From Tannerellaceae bacterium (GTDB lineage: Bacteria; Bacteroidota; Bacteroidia; Bacteroidales; Tannerellaceae), in assembly GCA_031259845.1 (NCBI GenBank), contig JAIRKZ010000149.1:1-64000 (forward strand): a stretch of DNA of 64,000 nucleotides, read 5' to 3'. The notes beneath the pieces were generated by a model. It saw only the letters and a list, made by a program, of their open reading frames with translations. It was not told the DNA's origin and did not search any database. Shown here in pieces: positions 9,053-18,683 of this stretch (position 1 is its first letter; each line of letters opens with the position of its first letter). The position numbers and the translations under genes were made by a program.

Positions 9053-9085
9053 AGAGGGTGTTCTGATAAGGGCGCTCTCTTTTTA
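9053..9085 (+). terminator. intrinsic terminator
   Basis: AGAGGGTGT (9053-9061) pairs with GCGCTCTCT (9072-9080) over nine positions, including three G-U pairs, and is followed by a run of T. It would end the small membrane-protein transcript. Confidence 0.6.
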
Positions 9086-9145
9086 CATAATAAAGTTTCT
9101 TTTCATAAAGTACCGGGTTGTATTAATAAAAAAAGTTACAGGTAA

Positions 9146-9177
9146 TTTGTTTTATTAATCATAAAAGGATATATTTG
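9146..9177 (+). promoter_or_regulatory. promoter of the glycogen operon
   Basis: TTTG at 9146-9149, exactly 20 bases, then TATATTTG at 9170-9177. Both boxes match the Bacteroidetes consensus fully. The predicted start is near 9183, about 60 bases before the ATG at 9244. Confidence 0.65.
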
Positions 9178-9243
9178 GTACTTAATATAATGAAAAAACG
9201 ATTGGTACTTAATCCGTTTGCAACTTAAAAACACTTATTGTAT

Positions 9244-11178
9244 ATGAGCTATCTTGAATTTGATAAGACGATAATGATAAACCTGCAGGAATCGCTAAGC
9301 CGCGAAGTCCTCCGTACAAACAGGAAAGGAGCCTATCACAGCACTACCGTTGTAGACTGTAATACACGGAAGTATCACGGATTGCTTGTGATGCCGGTTC
9401 CCGGGCTTGATGATGAAAACCATGTACTCCTGTCTTCTTTTGACGAAACGGTTATTCAGCATGGAGCTGAATTTAATTTAGGCTTACATAAATACAGCGG
9501 CGATAATTTCAGCCCTAAGGGACATAAATATATCCGCGAATATACATGCGAAACAGTGCCGAGAACCCTTTACAGGGTAGGCGGGGTTATTTTCTCTAAG
9601 GAAATGGTTTTCTCGCAGTATCATAACCGGATTATGATAAAATATAAATTGGAAGACGCACATTCGCAAACCACGCTCCGTTTCCGCCCTTTCCTGGCTT
9701 TTAGAAGCGTAACCGAATTAACATACGAAAACGGCGCGGTCAACCGGTCGTATGCGGAAGCGCCTAATGGCATAAAGATGTGTCTCTACCAGGGCTATCC
9801 CGAGCTGTTCATGCAATTTAGCAAAGAAGTCAAATTCGTTTTCGAACCCTATTGGTATAAGGGGCTGGAATACCCGAAAGAACAGGAGAGGGGCTTCCCT
9901 TACCAGGAAGATTTATTTGTTCCCGGTTATTTTGAATTATCCATTGAAAAAGGCGAGACCATTATTTTTACGGCAGGCGATACGCAAGCAGCAACAGCCC
10001 GCCTGTTTGAAGATTATGAAGAAGAGGTAGATCAACGTATACCGAGGAATAGCTTTATCAATTGTTTAAAGAACTCCGCCCAGCAGTTTTATTATCGTCC
10101 TACGGAAAACGACGCTTACCTGTTGGCCGGCTATCCCTGGTTTAAAGTAAGGGCAAGGGATTTGTTTATATCTACGCCGGGATGTACGCTTTCGCTTGAC
10201 GACCCGGTGCGTTTTGAAAAGATTCTGGGAACAGCCATACCGGCTTTGAGGAACTTCATGAAAGACGGGCTACACGATGCGGTAATCAAAGAGATAGACC
10301 AGCCGGATGTTCTCCTGTGGTGTATAAATGCCATCCAGCTTTATGGTATAGACCAGGGAATGGATCGTTGTAAAGAGTTATATGGCGATTTTGTAGCCGA
10401 AATAATAGACTATATCCTTGCCCAGAAACATCCCGACATGAGGGTGACGCACAATGGCCTGATTTATGCCGAAGGGAGAGACAAAGCAATTACCTGGATG
10501 AATTCTACCGTAAACGGCAAACCGGTTGTGCCCCGTTCGGGTTACATCGTAGAGTTTAACGCCTTATGGTATAATGCGCTTTGTTTCTATAAAAACGATT
10601 TGAATAAAGATATACCTCTTGATAACATAAAAGAGCTGATTGATAAGATTAAGGTATCGTTTTCAGATGTATTTGTAAACGGCTATAAATACCTGTTTGA
10701 TTCGGTAACCGGGTCGAAGGTAGACTGGAGCGTACGGCCTAATATGATATTTGCCATAGCATTACCTTATTCGCCTCTGGAAAAATCGGCGCAGCGTCCT
10801 ATATTGGATATAGTTACAAAAGAATTGCGCACCCCTAAAGGGATACGATCGCTAAGCCCTAAAAGCGAAGGATACCGCCCGGATTATACAGGCTCCCAGA
10901 CAGAACGGGATTTGTCTTACCATCAGGGAACGGCATGGCCGTGGTTACTGGGCGCTTACCTGGAATCATACCTCCGTATATTCGGGAAAAGCGGCGTTTC
11001 TTTTGTAAGGAGAATGCTCGTAAGTATGGAAGAAGAGATGAAGCTGCATTGCATCGGGACAATCCCCGAACTGTTCGACGGGAATCCCCCGTTTACAGGC
11101 AGGGGGGGCATTTCTTTTGCGATGAATGTGGCAAACATACTGAGAATATCAAAAATGTTGGAAAAGTTTGACGATTAA
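9244..11178 (+). CDS. amylo-alpha-1,6-glucosidase (glycogen debranching enzyme)
   Basis: This is a 644-residue bacterial/archaeal-type debranching enzyme that removes alpha-1,6 branches of glycogen. The N-terminal domain opens with the characteristic NRKGAYHSTTVVDCNTRKYHG (about residues 26-46). The C-terminal (alpha/alpha)6 catalytic barrel of the GH133/GDE_C type includes WFKVRARDLFISTPG and YHQGTAWPWLLGAYLE. The track begins at a TTG two codons earlier; I use the ATG at 9244, which fits the strong promoter upstream. The stop is followed after 17 bases by the GT4 gene and then by GH57. This is the fixed gene order of the Bacteroidales glycogen operon, so the three products probably build and remodel storage glucan in the cytoplasm. 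Confidence 0.9.
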   Translation: MSYLEFDKTIMINLQESLSREVLRTNRKGAYHSTTVVDCNTRKYHGLLVMPVPGLDDENHVLLSSFDETVIQHGAEFNLGLHKYSGDNFSPKGHKYIREYTCETVPRTLYRVGGVIFSKEMVFSQYHNRIMIKYKLEDAHSQTTLRFRPFLAFRSVTELTYENGAVNRSYAEAPNGIKMCLYQGYPELFMQFSKEVKFVFEPYWYKGLEYPKEQERGFPYQEDLFVPGYFELSIEKGETIIFTAGDTQAATARLFEDYEEEVDQRIPRNSFINCLKNSAQQFYYRPTENDAYLLAGYPWFKVRARDLFISTPGCTLSLDDPVRFEKILGTAIPALRNFMKDGLHDAVIKEIDQPDVLLWCINAIQLYGIDQGMDRCKELYGDFVAEIIDYILAQKHPDMRVTHNGLIYAEGRDKAITWMNSTVNGKPVVPRSGYIVEFNALWYNALCFYKNDLNKDIPLDNIKELIDKIKVSFSDVFVNGYKYLFDSVTGSKVDWSVRPNMIFAIALPYSPLEKSAQRPILDIVTKELRTPKGIRSLSPKSEGYRPDYTGSQTERDLSYHQGTAWPWLLGAYLESYLRIFGKSGVSFVRRMLVSMEEEMKLHCIGTIPELFDGNPPFTGRGGISFAMNVANILRISKMLEKFDD

Positions 11179-11195
11179 TTAAAATATCGTTCTGT

Positions 11196-12458
11196 ATGAA
11201 AGCATTAATGTATGGATGGGAATTTCCTCCGCATATATTGGGAGGATTAGGGACAGCCAGTTTTGGGTTGACCCGTGGAATGGCCTTGCAACCGGATATG
11301 GATATAACCTTTGTTATACCCAAACCCTGGGGCGATGAAGACCAGAGTTTTCTAAAAATTGTAGGAGCATGTAATGTCCCCACCGTTTGGCGTGATGTAC
11401 ATTGGGATTATGTGAAAAGCCGTGTAGGACGATATATGGACCCGCAAAAATACTATGATTACCGCGATCATATTTATGCCGATTTCAATTACCTGCATGT
11501 GAACGATCTGGGATGTGTAGAGTTTTCGGGGCGTTATCCGGATAACTTGCTGGAAGAAATTAATAATTATTCAATCGTGGCCGGAGTCATTGCCCGCACA
11601 GGGTATTTTGATATCATCCATGCGCACGACTGGCTGACGTACCCGGCAGGTATCCATTCTAAAAAGGTAAGCGGGAAGCCATTGGTTATCCATGTACACG
11701 CCACGGATTACGACCGCAGCCGGGGAAAAGTAAACCCTGAGGTGTATGGCATAGAAAAGAACGGGATGGATTATGCCGACCATATCATAACCGTAAGCAA
11801 CCTTACAAGGCAAACGGTGATTGAGAAATACCACCAACACCCCTCTAAAGTAACCACCGTTCATAATGCCGTAGAGCCTTTAAGCCCCGAAATACTGGCC
11901 ATACCCGACAGAAGGGGCGTTAAAGACAAAATAATAACCTTCCTCGGGCGTATAACAATGCAGAAGGGGCCGGAATATTTTGTGGAAGCCGCCGCCAAGG
12001 TATTATCCAAAGCCCCCCATGCCCGTTTTGTTATGGCCGGGAGCGGCGATAAGATGAATGACATGATCAGGTTGGCGGCCTCGCGTAATATATCCGACCG
12101 GTTTCATTTCACCGGTTTTATGAAAGGGAAACAAGTATATGAAGTGTTCAAGGCAAGCGATGTGTACGTAATGCCGTCGGTATCCGAACCCTTTGGCATT
12201 TCGCCCCTCGAAGCCATGCAATGCGGCGTGCCCAGTATTATTTCCAAACAATCGGGATGCGCCGAAATACTTGATTATGCCGTTAAAGTAGATTACTGGG
12301 ATATTGAAGCGATGGCCGATGCCATGTATTCTATCATTACCTATCCGGCGATGCATAATTTTCTGCAGGAAGAAGGGAAAAAAGAAGTGGATAATATTAA
12401 ATGGGAATATGCCGGACAAAAAGTACGCCGTATTTACGATCAACTAATTAACCGATAA
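11196..12458 (+). CDS. GT4 glycosyltransferase, glycogen synthase-like
   Basis: This is a 420-residue GT-B glycosyltransferase of family 4. It opens with MKALMYGWEFPPHILGGLGT, the glycine-rich acceptor-side loop typical of alpha-glucan synthases. It ends with SEPFGISPLEAMQCGVPSI, the EX7E nucleotide-sugar motif. The middle motif IIHAHDWLTYPAG is also conserved among starch and glycogen synthases. In this operon the likely job is elongation of alpha-1,4-glucan from UDP- or ADP-glucose; the donor cannot be told from the sequence. The gene sits between the debranching enzyme (17 bases) and GH57 (23 bases) and is surely cotranscribed. Confidence 0.85.
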   Translation: MKALMYGWEFPPHILGGLGTASFGLTRGMALQPDMDITFVIPKPWGDEDQSFLKIVGACNVPTVWRDVHWDYVKSRVGRYMDPQKYYDYRDHIYADFNYLHVNDLGCVEFSGRYPDNLLEEINNYSIVAGVIARTGYFDIIHAHDWLTYPAGIHSKKVSGKPLVIHVHATDYDRSRGKVNPEVYGIEKNGMDYADHIITVSNLTRQTVIEKYHQHPSKVTTVHNAVEPLSPEILAIPDRRGVKDKIITFLGRITMQKGPEYFVEAAAKVLSKAPHARFVMAGSGDKMNDMIRLAASRNISDRFHFTGFMKGKQVYEVFKASDVYVMPSVSEPFGISPLEAMQCGVPSIISKQSGCAEILDYAVKVDYWDIEAMADAMYSIITYPAMHNFLQEEGKKEVDNIKWEYAGQKVRRIYDQLINR

Positions 12459-12481
12459 AATAATTAAAAAATTTAAACATT

Positions 12482-13789
12482 ATGAAAACGATATGTTTCT
12501 ATTTTCAGATACATCAGCCATTCCGGCTGAAAAGATACCGTTTCTTTGATATTGGATGCGGCCATTATTATTATGATGATTTCCAGAATGAAGAAATTAT
12601 CCGCCGGATAGCCGAGCGTTGTTACATACCGGCCAACAGGCTTTTCCTCGAAATGATAAAGGAAAGCGGAGGAAGGTTTAAGGCTGCCCTTTCCATATCC
12701 GGTACGGCTCTTGAACAAATGGAAGTTTATACGCCGGAGGTACTGGACGGTATTATGGAACTTGTTAAGACGGGAAATATTGAATTCTTATCCGAAACGT
12801 ACGCACATTCGCTTGCCTCGCTGGGAAATGAAGACGAATTTAAAAAGCAGGTGCAGTTACATAAAGAAAAGGTATACGCTTTATTTGGCGTAGAACCGAA
12901 GGTTTTCCGAAATACGGAATTGATTTATTCCGACGAAATATCGGATATTGTGTATGATTTAGGGTATCATGGAATGTTGACGGAAGGGGCAAAACATGTT
13001 TTAGGATGGAAAAGCCCGAACTATCTGTATACATCAGCCAGTAAGCCCGGGCTAAAGCTTTTGTTAAAGAACGACCGTTTCAGCGAAGACCTGTCCATGC
13101 GATTTAATAATTATAGCTGGAGCGAATATCCGTTGACTGCCGATAAGTATATGTCGTGGATCGCTTCTACTCCGGAAGAAGAACAAGTGATAAACCTGTT
13201 TATGAACTATGATGTATTAGGGTCTTTTCATCCGGCCGAATCGGGAATTTTCGATTTTTTCAGGGCGCTTCCCCGGTTTGCAGCCGAAAAAGGGATAGGT
13301 TTTTCTTTGCCGTCGGATGCGTTTAAAAAGCTTAAGCCGGTGGATGCTATTTCTGTTCCCTTCCCTATGTCATGGGTAGACGAAGAGAAGGATTGCAGTT
13401 CCTGGCTGGGAAACGTATTACAACAGGAAGCTTTTGAAAAGATAAACGGGATTAGTAACCGTGTACATTTGATACAAGACGGGCGTATCCAGCAAGACTG
13501 GCTTTACTTACAAAGTAGCGACCATTTTTATTATATGAACACGAAACATCCGGGAGAGAAAGGATTTAGCCCGTATGACAATCCATACGAAGCATTCAAT
13601 AATTATATGAATGTGTTGTCTGATTTTATTTTCCGTGTAGAAGCCGAATATCCTACATCTATTGAAGACGAAGAACTTAATTCGCTGCTAACAACAATCA
13701 ATAATCAGAATGAAAAGATAGAAGCATTAGAAAAGGAAATACAGAAATTGAAGAAAAGAACAACAAAAAAAGAAACTGTTTATAAATAA
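12482..13789 (+). CDS. GH57 alpha-amylase-family protein
   Basis: This is a 435-residue glycoside hydrolase of family 57, which cleaves or transfers alpha-glucan chains in the cytoplasm (no signal peptide). It begins MKTICFYFQIHQPFRL with the conserved HQP. FLSETYAHSLASL and VFRNTELIYSDEI follow, the second holding the expected catalytic glutamate. The C-terminal 35 residues form a charged coiled coil (NNQNEKIEALEKEIQKLKK), which is common in Bacteroidetes members. It is the last gene of the glycogen operon, and a terminator lies 80 bases downstream. Confidence 0.9.
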   Translation: MKTICFYFQIHQPFRLKRYRFFDIGCGHYYYDDFQNEEIIRRIAERCYIPANRLFLEMIKESGGRFKAALSISGTALEQMEVYTPEVLDGIMELVKTGNIEFLSETYAHSLASLGNEDEFKKQVQLHKEKVYALFGVEPKVFRNTELIYSDEISDIVYDLGYHGMLTEGAKHVLGWKSPNYLYTSASKPGLKLLLKNDRFSEDLSMRFNNYSWSEYPLTADKYMSWIASTPEEEQVINLFMNYDVLGSFHPAESGIFDFFRALPRFAAEKGIGFSLPSDAFKKLKPVDAISVPFPMSWVDEEKDCSSWLGNVLQQEAFEKINGISNRVHLIQDGRIQQDWLYLQSSDHFYYMNTKHPGEKGFSPYDNPYEAFNNYMNVLSDFIFRVEAEYPTSIEDEELNSLLTTINNQNEKIEALEKEIQKLKKRTTKKETVYK

Positions 13790-13869
13790 TTTGAACCTTT
13801 ATCAAACGAACTCTGTTAATATTATATAGCGTTTTTCATGGTATTTAGAGTTAGTTTAATTTAGGTTAT

Positions 13870-13904
13870 CCGTCTCGTTCGTGAGAATAGGACGGTTTTT
13901 ATTT
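13870..13904 (+). terminator. terminator of the glycogen operon
   Basis: CCGTC (13870-13874) pairs with GACGG (13891-13895) around an inner CTC/GAG stem and is followed by TTTTTATTTT. It lies in the convergent gap between GH57 and the gldB-like gene. Confidence 0.6.
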
Positions 13905-14900
13905 TCAGAAAGGTTTATATTTCGATGCTGTCAGTATCTCCTGTGCGTTTGTTTGTTTCATCAATTCTCCGGGCGTTGTATGGGTTTCTTTCATATAGTT
14001 AGTTACGATTTGCCAGCCAATCCATACGCCTAATTTGCCTGGTGCGTCGAATGACAGGAAAGTACTTGGCATATCTTCAAAATACTTGTTGGCGGTTAGA
14101 TGGTCGGGCGTATAAAGATGCTTACGTTCTACGATAGCCTTCCATATATCCTTTTCATGTGTTGTACACCATTCATAATCTTTTTCCGAATAACCCATTA
14201 ATTCGGCGGGAGTTGTTTCCGGTAATGCATGGGATACCAAATACCTGATTTTACCCTCATATACCATTCGTTCCAACAATACATTTTCTTTTCCGGTAAA
14301 CGGATATTCAGATAATAACCAACCGGATAAATAATCGGGCACAATATGCGAACGCTGCATATCCTCACGTTGATAATCATAAAAGAAGTTGAGGTATAGC
14401 GGATAGGTTTTCCCCATATATTTATCAATAGACAGGGAAAGAAGGTTTTCAGCAGCCAGTACGTTTTGGTTCAGCCCGGATACATGCATATAAACGGCGG
14501 GCGTCTCCATTGCCGGGAAATGGGCTTGCAGATAAGCAAAACCCACTCCCAGTTGCTTTTCAATGTCATTTATGGAATCATATTCTGTAATAGCATCCCG
14601 GTAAAGCCCTTTTAAGGCAGGTTCGGAATAATAATTAACCAAGCGGTCAAAGAAGCCGGGCGTTTCGGGTGATTGCATATTCAAAACGCCTTTTCCTATC
14701 ACGTCAAGCATGCCATAGTATTCCTGCAAAAGCCGGTTTTGCAGGATTGGATCATCATCCGCCTCAATCAATTGAAAAAGCGCTTTATCAAAACGATGAA
14801 TTTGAACGGGAGCGGCGTCGGCAAAAGGATTATTCTCCTGTCCGCCGCAACTTACGCATGGCAACAGAAGGAGGATGGCAAGGTATATTCTGAAGTGCAT
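13905..14900 (-). CDS. gldB: GldB-like lipoprotein
   Basis: This is a predicted lipoprotein of 331 residues. The signal ends LLLPCVSCGG with a lipobox Cys near residue 19. The body (QIHRFDKALFQLI ... FLSFDAPGKLGVWIGWQIV) matches the GldB-related family of Bacteroidetes. In gliding flavobacteria GldB is needed for motility and type IX secretion; in non-gliding Bacteroidales its role is unknown and related proteins are widespread. It is the last gene of the minus-strand run thrA-thrC-holB, 87 bases after holB. A shared transcript is possible but not required. Confidence 0.75.
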   Translation of the reverse strand: MHFRIYLAILLLLPCVSCGGQENNPFADAAPVQIHRFDKALFQLIEADDDPILQNRLLQEYYGMLDVIGKGVLNMQSPETPGFFDRLVNYYSEPALKGLYRDAITEYDSINDIEKQLGVGFAYLQAHFPAMETPAVYMHVSGLNQNVLAAENLLSLSIDKYMGKTYPLYLNFFYDYQREDMQRSHIVPDYLSGWLLSEYPFTGKENVLLERMVYEGKIRYLVSHALPETTPAELMGYSEKDYEWCTTHEKDIWKAIVERKHLYTPDHLTANKYFEDMPSTFLSFDAPGKLGVWIGWQIVTNYMKETHTTPGELMKQTNAQEILTASKYKPF

Positions 14901-14987
14901 AACTTTCTACTTTTAATAAAATAACGATTAAGAGAATAGTATATTGTGAAATATATCAACCAATCTTAATAGTTTAAGTAATAGACA

Positions 14988-16112
14988 TTATCGCCTGATA
15001 AATACGGTTATGCGCAGAGCCAAATCGAAAAATACCATTTTGGCATTCACATTCTGTGTAATATGCCTTTCTGCTTTGGCCAATTCGTCCATTAGCTCAA
15101 ATACATTCCGTTCATTTACGAAAGGAGCAAACTTCACGGCAAACTCAGCCTCCTTTCTATTCATATAATTCAATTCCTCCGACTGAAAACGATACATGAA
15201 ATTTTCACGGATCAGGTGCTGACAGTAGGCAAAGAAGTTTTTTTGCCGTTCGCGCCCGATACCGGCAAGCAAATCGGCGGATGTTTTCATTCCTTTCACG
15301 TTACGCGCCCATGAATTGCGCATCATCCCTTTGAATTGTTCCAGATAGAATTCGTTTTCTTCGTTTATACTGATAAGTTCTAATGCCTTCAGATAACTCC
15401 CGCCGGCTAAGTGGGCGATTTCTTTGGCCGGCTCCGGCTCTAACATCTCCTTATTAATAAGAGCCTCTACCATATCGCCTTGCCTGATACCCCGGGCATT
15501 TACCCTTTGTGCGCGCGACTGGATTGTACCCAATACCATATCGGGTTCTTCGGAAACCATCAAAATGGCCGTATTGGCAGGAGGTTCTTCTATAACCTTC
15601 AGCAATTTGTTGGCGCAGCTTGAGTGCATCTTCTCCGGAAGCCATACCAATAATATCCGGTAAGTCGCTTCGTAAATTTTGAGGCTTAGTTTGCGGATAA
15701 TCTCATCGCTTTCTTTTGAATAAATAATGGCCTGCGAATTTCCGGCGTCCATGGCTTCCAACCATTCATTCATACCGAAATAAACCTGCCTCTTCAAAAA
15801 AGCACGCCATTCGGGAAGGTAATCGTCGCATACCTCCTTTTTCTTTTCTTTTTTGGAAACAATCGGAAATACAAAATGCAAGTCGGGATGCGCCAACTCA
15901 TTAAACTTTGTACAGGAAGGGCAATGCCCGCATGAATCCGTATCCGATGGATTGGCGCAGTTCAGGTAACGGGCGTAAGCCAGCGCTAACGGAAAAACGC
16001 CCGTACCGCCCTGTTCGCAAAAGAGTTGGGCATGCGGCACAATTCCTTTCCTGGCCGATTCTGTCAGTCGCTGCTTTATTTCCTGTTGCCCGATAATATC
16101 TTTGAAATACAT
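14988..16112 (-). CDS. holB: DNA polymerase III delta' subunit-like protein
   Basis: This is a 374-residue clamp-loader AAA+ subunit that helps load the sliding clamp during replication. It starts MYFKDIIGQQEIKQRL, and the P-loop position reads CEQGGTGVFP, lacking the normal GKT. A non-hydrolysing site is the known state of delta'. A four-cysteine zinc module (CANPSDTDSCGHCPSC) lies near residues 52-67. The sensor-1-like region GTIQSRAQRV is present. The gene follows thrC by 21 bases, an odd partner for an amino-acid operon but a common arrangement in Bacteroidales as far as I recall. DnaX is the alternative reading, but the dead P-loop argues against it. Confidence 0.85.
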   Translation of the reverse strand: MYFKDIIGQQEIKQRLTESARKGIVPHAQLFCEQGGTGVFPLALAYARYLNCANPSDTDSCGHCPSCTKFNELAHPDLHFVFPIVSKKEKKKEVCDDYLPEWRAFLKRQVYFGMNEWLEAMDAGNSQAIIYSKESDEIIRKLSLKIYEATYRILLVWLPEKMHSSCANKLLKVIEEPPANTAILMVSEEPDMVLGTIQSRAQRVNARGIRQGDMVEALINKEMLEPEPAKEIAHLAGGSYLKALELISINEENEFYLEQFKGMMRNSWARNVKGMKTSADLLAGIGRERQKNFFAYCQHLIRENFMYRFQSEELNYMNRKEAEFAVKFAPFVNERNVFELMDELAKAERHITQNVNAKMVFFDLALRITVFIRR

Positions 16113-16133
16113 GTTGTCTGCCGGATGAAAAAC

Positions 16134-17453
16134 CTACTGTTCCAATAAAAACCGTTTAAACCCTTCAAAATCCTTACCTAATCCGATGCTTTGTTTTTCT
16201 CCTTTCATAAAAGCCTGGAGCTTCTCCGGGATTTCCAGGTCAATACCTAATATTTCATCGACGGAACTTTTGAATTTGGCGGGATGGGCCGTTTCAAGAA
16301 ACAATCCTGTCTCGTTCTCTGCCGGTTTGTAGTCGGTTAATCCCTGGTATCCACAGGCGCCGTGAGGGTCTAAGATGTATCCGTATTGCTTATAAACCTG
16401 CTGCATTGTTTTAGCAATTTCTTCGTCTGTATACGTACATCCGGCAATCTTTTTTTTGATCGCCTTATACGGGTCCGGATATATGCTGAACATATCTATG
16501 ATACGGGCAAAATTACTGGGATCGCCTACATCCATGGCGTTGGCAATAGTGGCTACCGACGGCCGGGGCGTATAAACGCCCGTATTCAGGTAATCGAGGA
16601 ATACGTCGTTGCGGTTGTTGGCTGCAATAAAACGCTTAATGGGCAATCCCATCCAGTGGGCAATTAAGCCGGCGGTAAGATTTCCGAAATTGCCGCTGGG
16701 AACGCTTATTACCAGATTATCCGTTTTCCCCAACTTGTCTAATTGGGCATACCCATAGAAATAATAGAAAGACTGGGGCAGGAAACGGGCTATATTGATT
16801 GAATTGGCAGAAGTAAACTTGCTATGGCCGTTCATATCGGGGTCCATAAAGGCGGATTTCACCAATGCCTGGCAATCGTCAAACGAGCCGTCTATTTCCA
16901 ATGCGGTTATGTTCCGCCCTAATGTTGTAAACTGACATTCCTGTATGGGGCTTACCTTTCCTTTGGGATATAATACATATACGTTGATTCCGTCTACGCC
17001 AAGAAAGCCATTTGCTACCGCACTCCCCGTATCGCCCGACGTAGCCACCAAAACGTTTATATCCTTAATTCCTTCTTTGTCGATAAAGTACCTTAATAAA
17101 CGAGCCATAAAACGGGCGCCCACATCTTTGAAGGCAAGGGTAGGGCCATGAAAAAGCTCAAGGCTGTAGATATTGTCATGCACATGAACAACGGGCGTAT
17201 CGAATGAGAGCGTGTCGTTTACTATTTTTTCCAAAGCGCCTCCGTCTATATCATCCCCAAATAAGGCTTGGACTACTGTGCAGGCAATTTCGCGGAAAGA
17301 CATGTCTTTCATCTCGCCAATCACAAAGTCGTTCAGCAGGCCGATATCTTCGGGCATATACAATCCTTTGTCTGCGGCGAGTCCTTTTATAACAGCCCTT
17401 TTCAGGGATGCCAGGGGAGCCTGTTTGTTTGTACTGTAATACTTCATACTCAT
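16134..17453 (-). CDS. thrC: threonine synthase
   Basis: This PLP enzyme converts O-phosphohomoserine to threonine. At 439 residues it has the usual bacterial length. The PLP lysine lies in HGPTLAFKDVGARF near residue 110, and the phosphate-binding loops VATSGDTGSAV and ISVPSGNFGNL are intact. The start is ATG at 17453; a second ATG two codons on (MKYYST) is possible and matches many relatives. It lies 21 bases after the phosphoglycerate-mutase-like gene and completes the threonine pathway encoded by this operon. It would be under the control of the leader peptide upstream of thrA. Confidence 0.95.
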   Translation of the reverse strand: MSMKYYSTNKQAPLASLKRAVIKGLAADKGLYMPEDIGLLNDFVIGEMKDMSFREIACTVVQALFGDDIDGGALEKIVNDTLSFDTPVVHVHDNIYSLELFHGPTLAFKDVGARFMARLLRYFIDKEGIKDINVLVATSGDTGSAVANGFLGVDGINVYVLYPKGKVSPIQECQFTTLGRNITALEIDGSFDDCQALVKSAFMDPDMNGHSKFTSANSINIARFLPQSFYYFYGYAQLDKLGKTDNLVISVPSGNFGNLTAGLIAHWMGLPIKRFIAANNRNDVFLDYLNTGVYTPRPSVATIANAMDVGDPSNFARIIDMFSIYPDPYKAIKKKIAGCTYTDEEIAKTMQQVYKQYGYILDPHGACGYQGLTDYKPAENETGLFLETAHPAKFKSSVDEILGIDLEIPEKLQAFMKGEKQSIGLGKDFEGFKRFLLEQ

Positions 17454-17474
17454 TGAACGTTGAGAGCTGAAAAA

Positions 17475-18683
17475 TTAATTTTCAAGCAGGTGTTTTATAA
17501 ATTCATCTTTTTCCAAGATTCCAAATTTACCATTTTTTATGGAGAATTCATCATATTTTGTTACGGAATCCGGTTTTTCCCCCGGTTTATAGATAATAAA
17601 AGGGATTGGCTTGTTGGTATGCGTGCGTATGGCGCAGGGCGTAGGATGATCCGGAAGGATGCCAATGGCTACCGGTTCTTTCCATGCCTGTAATGCTTCT
17701 ACTACAGGGCGGACGATGCGATTGTCTAAATATTCAATTGTTTTAACCTTCAACGCTCCATCCCCTTCATGCCCGGCTTCGTCGCTGGCTTCGACATGCA
17801 GGTAAACAAAATCGTTTGTTTTCAGCGCTTCTAATGCGGCGGCAGCCTTTCCCTCGTAATTCGTATCATATAAACCGGTGGTTCCTTCCACATGAATAAC
17901 CTCCAGGCCGGCATATACGCCGATACCCCTTATCAGGTCTACCGCAGAGATAACGGCCCCTTTCTTAAAGCCAAACATTTCCTGCATGGTTTGCATAGCC
18001 GGGCGATAACCGGGAGACCAGGGCCAGATACTGTTGGCCGGACTTTTGCCTTCGGCGATTCGTTTTTGATTAACCGGATGATCCTTTAACAGATGCTGTG
18101 ATTTCAGGATTAAATCATTCAATAAACCGGCAGTCTCTGATGCTTCGCTTGTTTCGGGCTTCACCATGAACGGGCGAAACGGCTGGAGCGGAACATCATG
18201 CGGAGGCGTACAATCCAATTGTTTATTCCCTTTTTTTATGACTAACAGGTGGCGATAGGAAACGCCGGTGTAAAACCTTATTTGTTCCGACCCCAGTTTT
18301 CCGTTTAAGAACTTAATCAGCACATCCGCTTCTTCCGTACTGATATGCCCTGCCGAATGATTCTTTATCTTATTATCTTCTATACAAATCAGGTTGCACC
18401 GCATAGCCATCTCGCCCGGTTGCAGGGTAACCCCTATACTGGCAGCTTCCAGCACGCCGCGCCCTTCATATACTTTCGGCAAATCGTATCCCAATACGGA
18501 TAAATTAGCCACTTCGCTTCCCGGATGAAACCCTTCGGGTACAGTCTTCAACTGGCCGGTGACGCCCATTTCGGCCAATTTATCCATATACGGCGTATGG
18601 GCGTATTGCAAAGGGGTCATCCCTCCCAGCATATCCACAGGCTCATCCGCCATGCCGTCGCCTAAAATTACAATACTTTTCAT
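17475..18683 (-). CDS. archaeal-type phosphoglycerate-mutase-like protein, probable homoserine kinase
   Basis: This 402-residue protein belongs to the alkaline-phosphatase superfamily (ApgM/TIGR00306-like). It opens SIVILGDGMADEPVD with the metal-binding Asp, and carries FHPGSEVANLSVLGYD, HVEASDEAGHEGD and ILPDHPTPC for the second metal cluster. Its start overlaps the thrA stop by 4 bases (ATGA), so translation is probably coupled. No GHMP homoserine kinase lies in the operon. From memory, genetic work in Bacteroides assigned homoserine kinase activity to such a protein. The assignment here is inference from position plus that knowledge; genuine phosphoglycerate mutase is the alternative. Confidence 0.8.
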   Translation of the reverse strand: MKSIVILGDGMADEPVDMLGGMTPLQYAHTPYMDKLAEMGVTGQLKTVPEGFHPGSEVANLSVLGYDLPKVYEGRGVLEAASIGVTLQPGEMAMRCNLICIEDNKIKNHSAGHISTEEADVLIKFLNGKLGSEQIRFYTGVSYRHLLVIKKGNKQLDCTPPHDVPLQPFRPFMVKPETSEASETAGLLNDLILKSQHLLKDHPVNQKRIAEGKSPANSIWPWSPGYRPAMQTMQEMFGFKKGAVISAVDLIRGIGVYAGLEVIHVEGTTGLYDTNYEGKAAAALEALKTNDFVYLHVEASDEAGHEGDGALKVKTIEYLDNRIVRPVVEALQAWKEPVAIGILPDHPTPCAIRTHTNKPIPFIIYKPGEKPDSVTKYDEFSIKNGKFGILEKDEFIKHLLEN

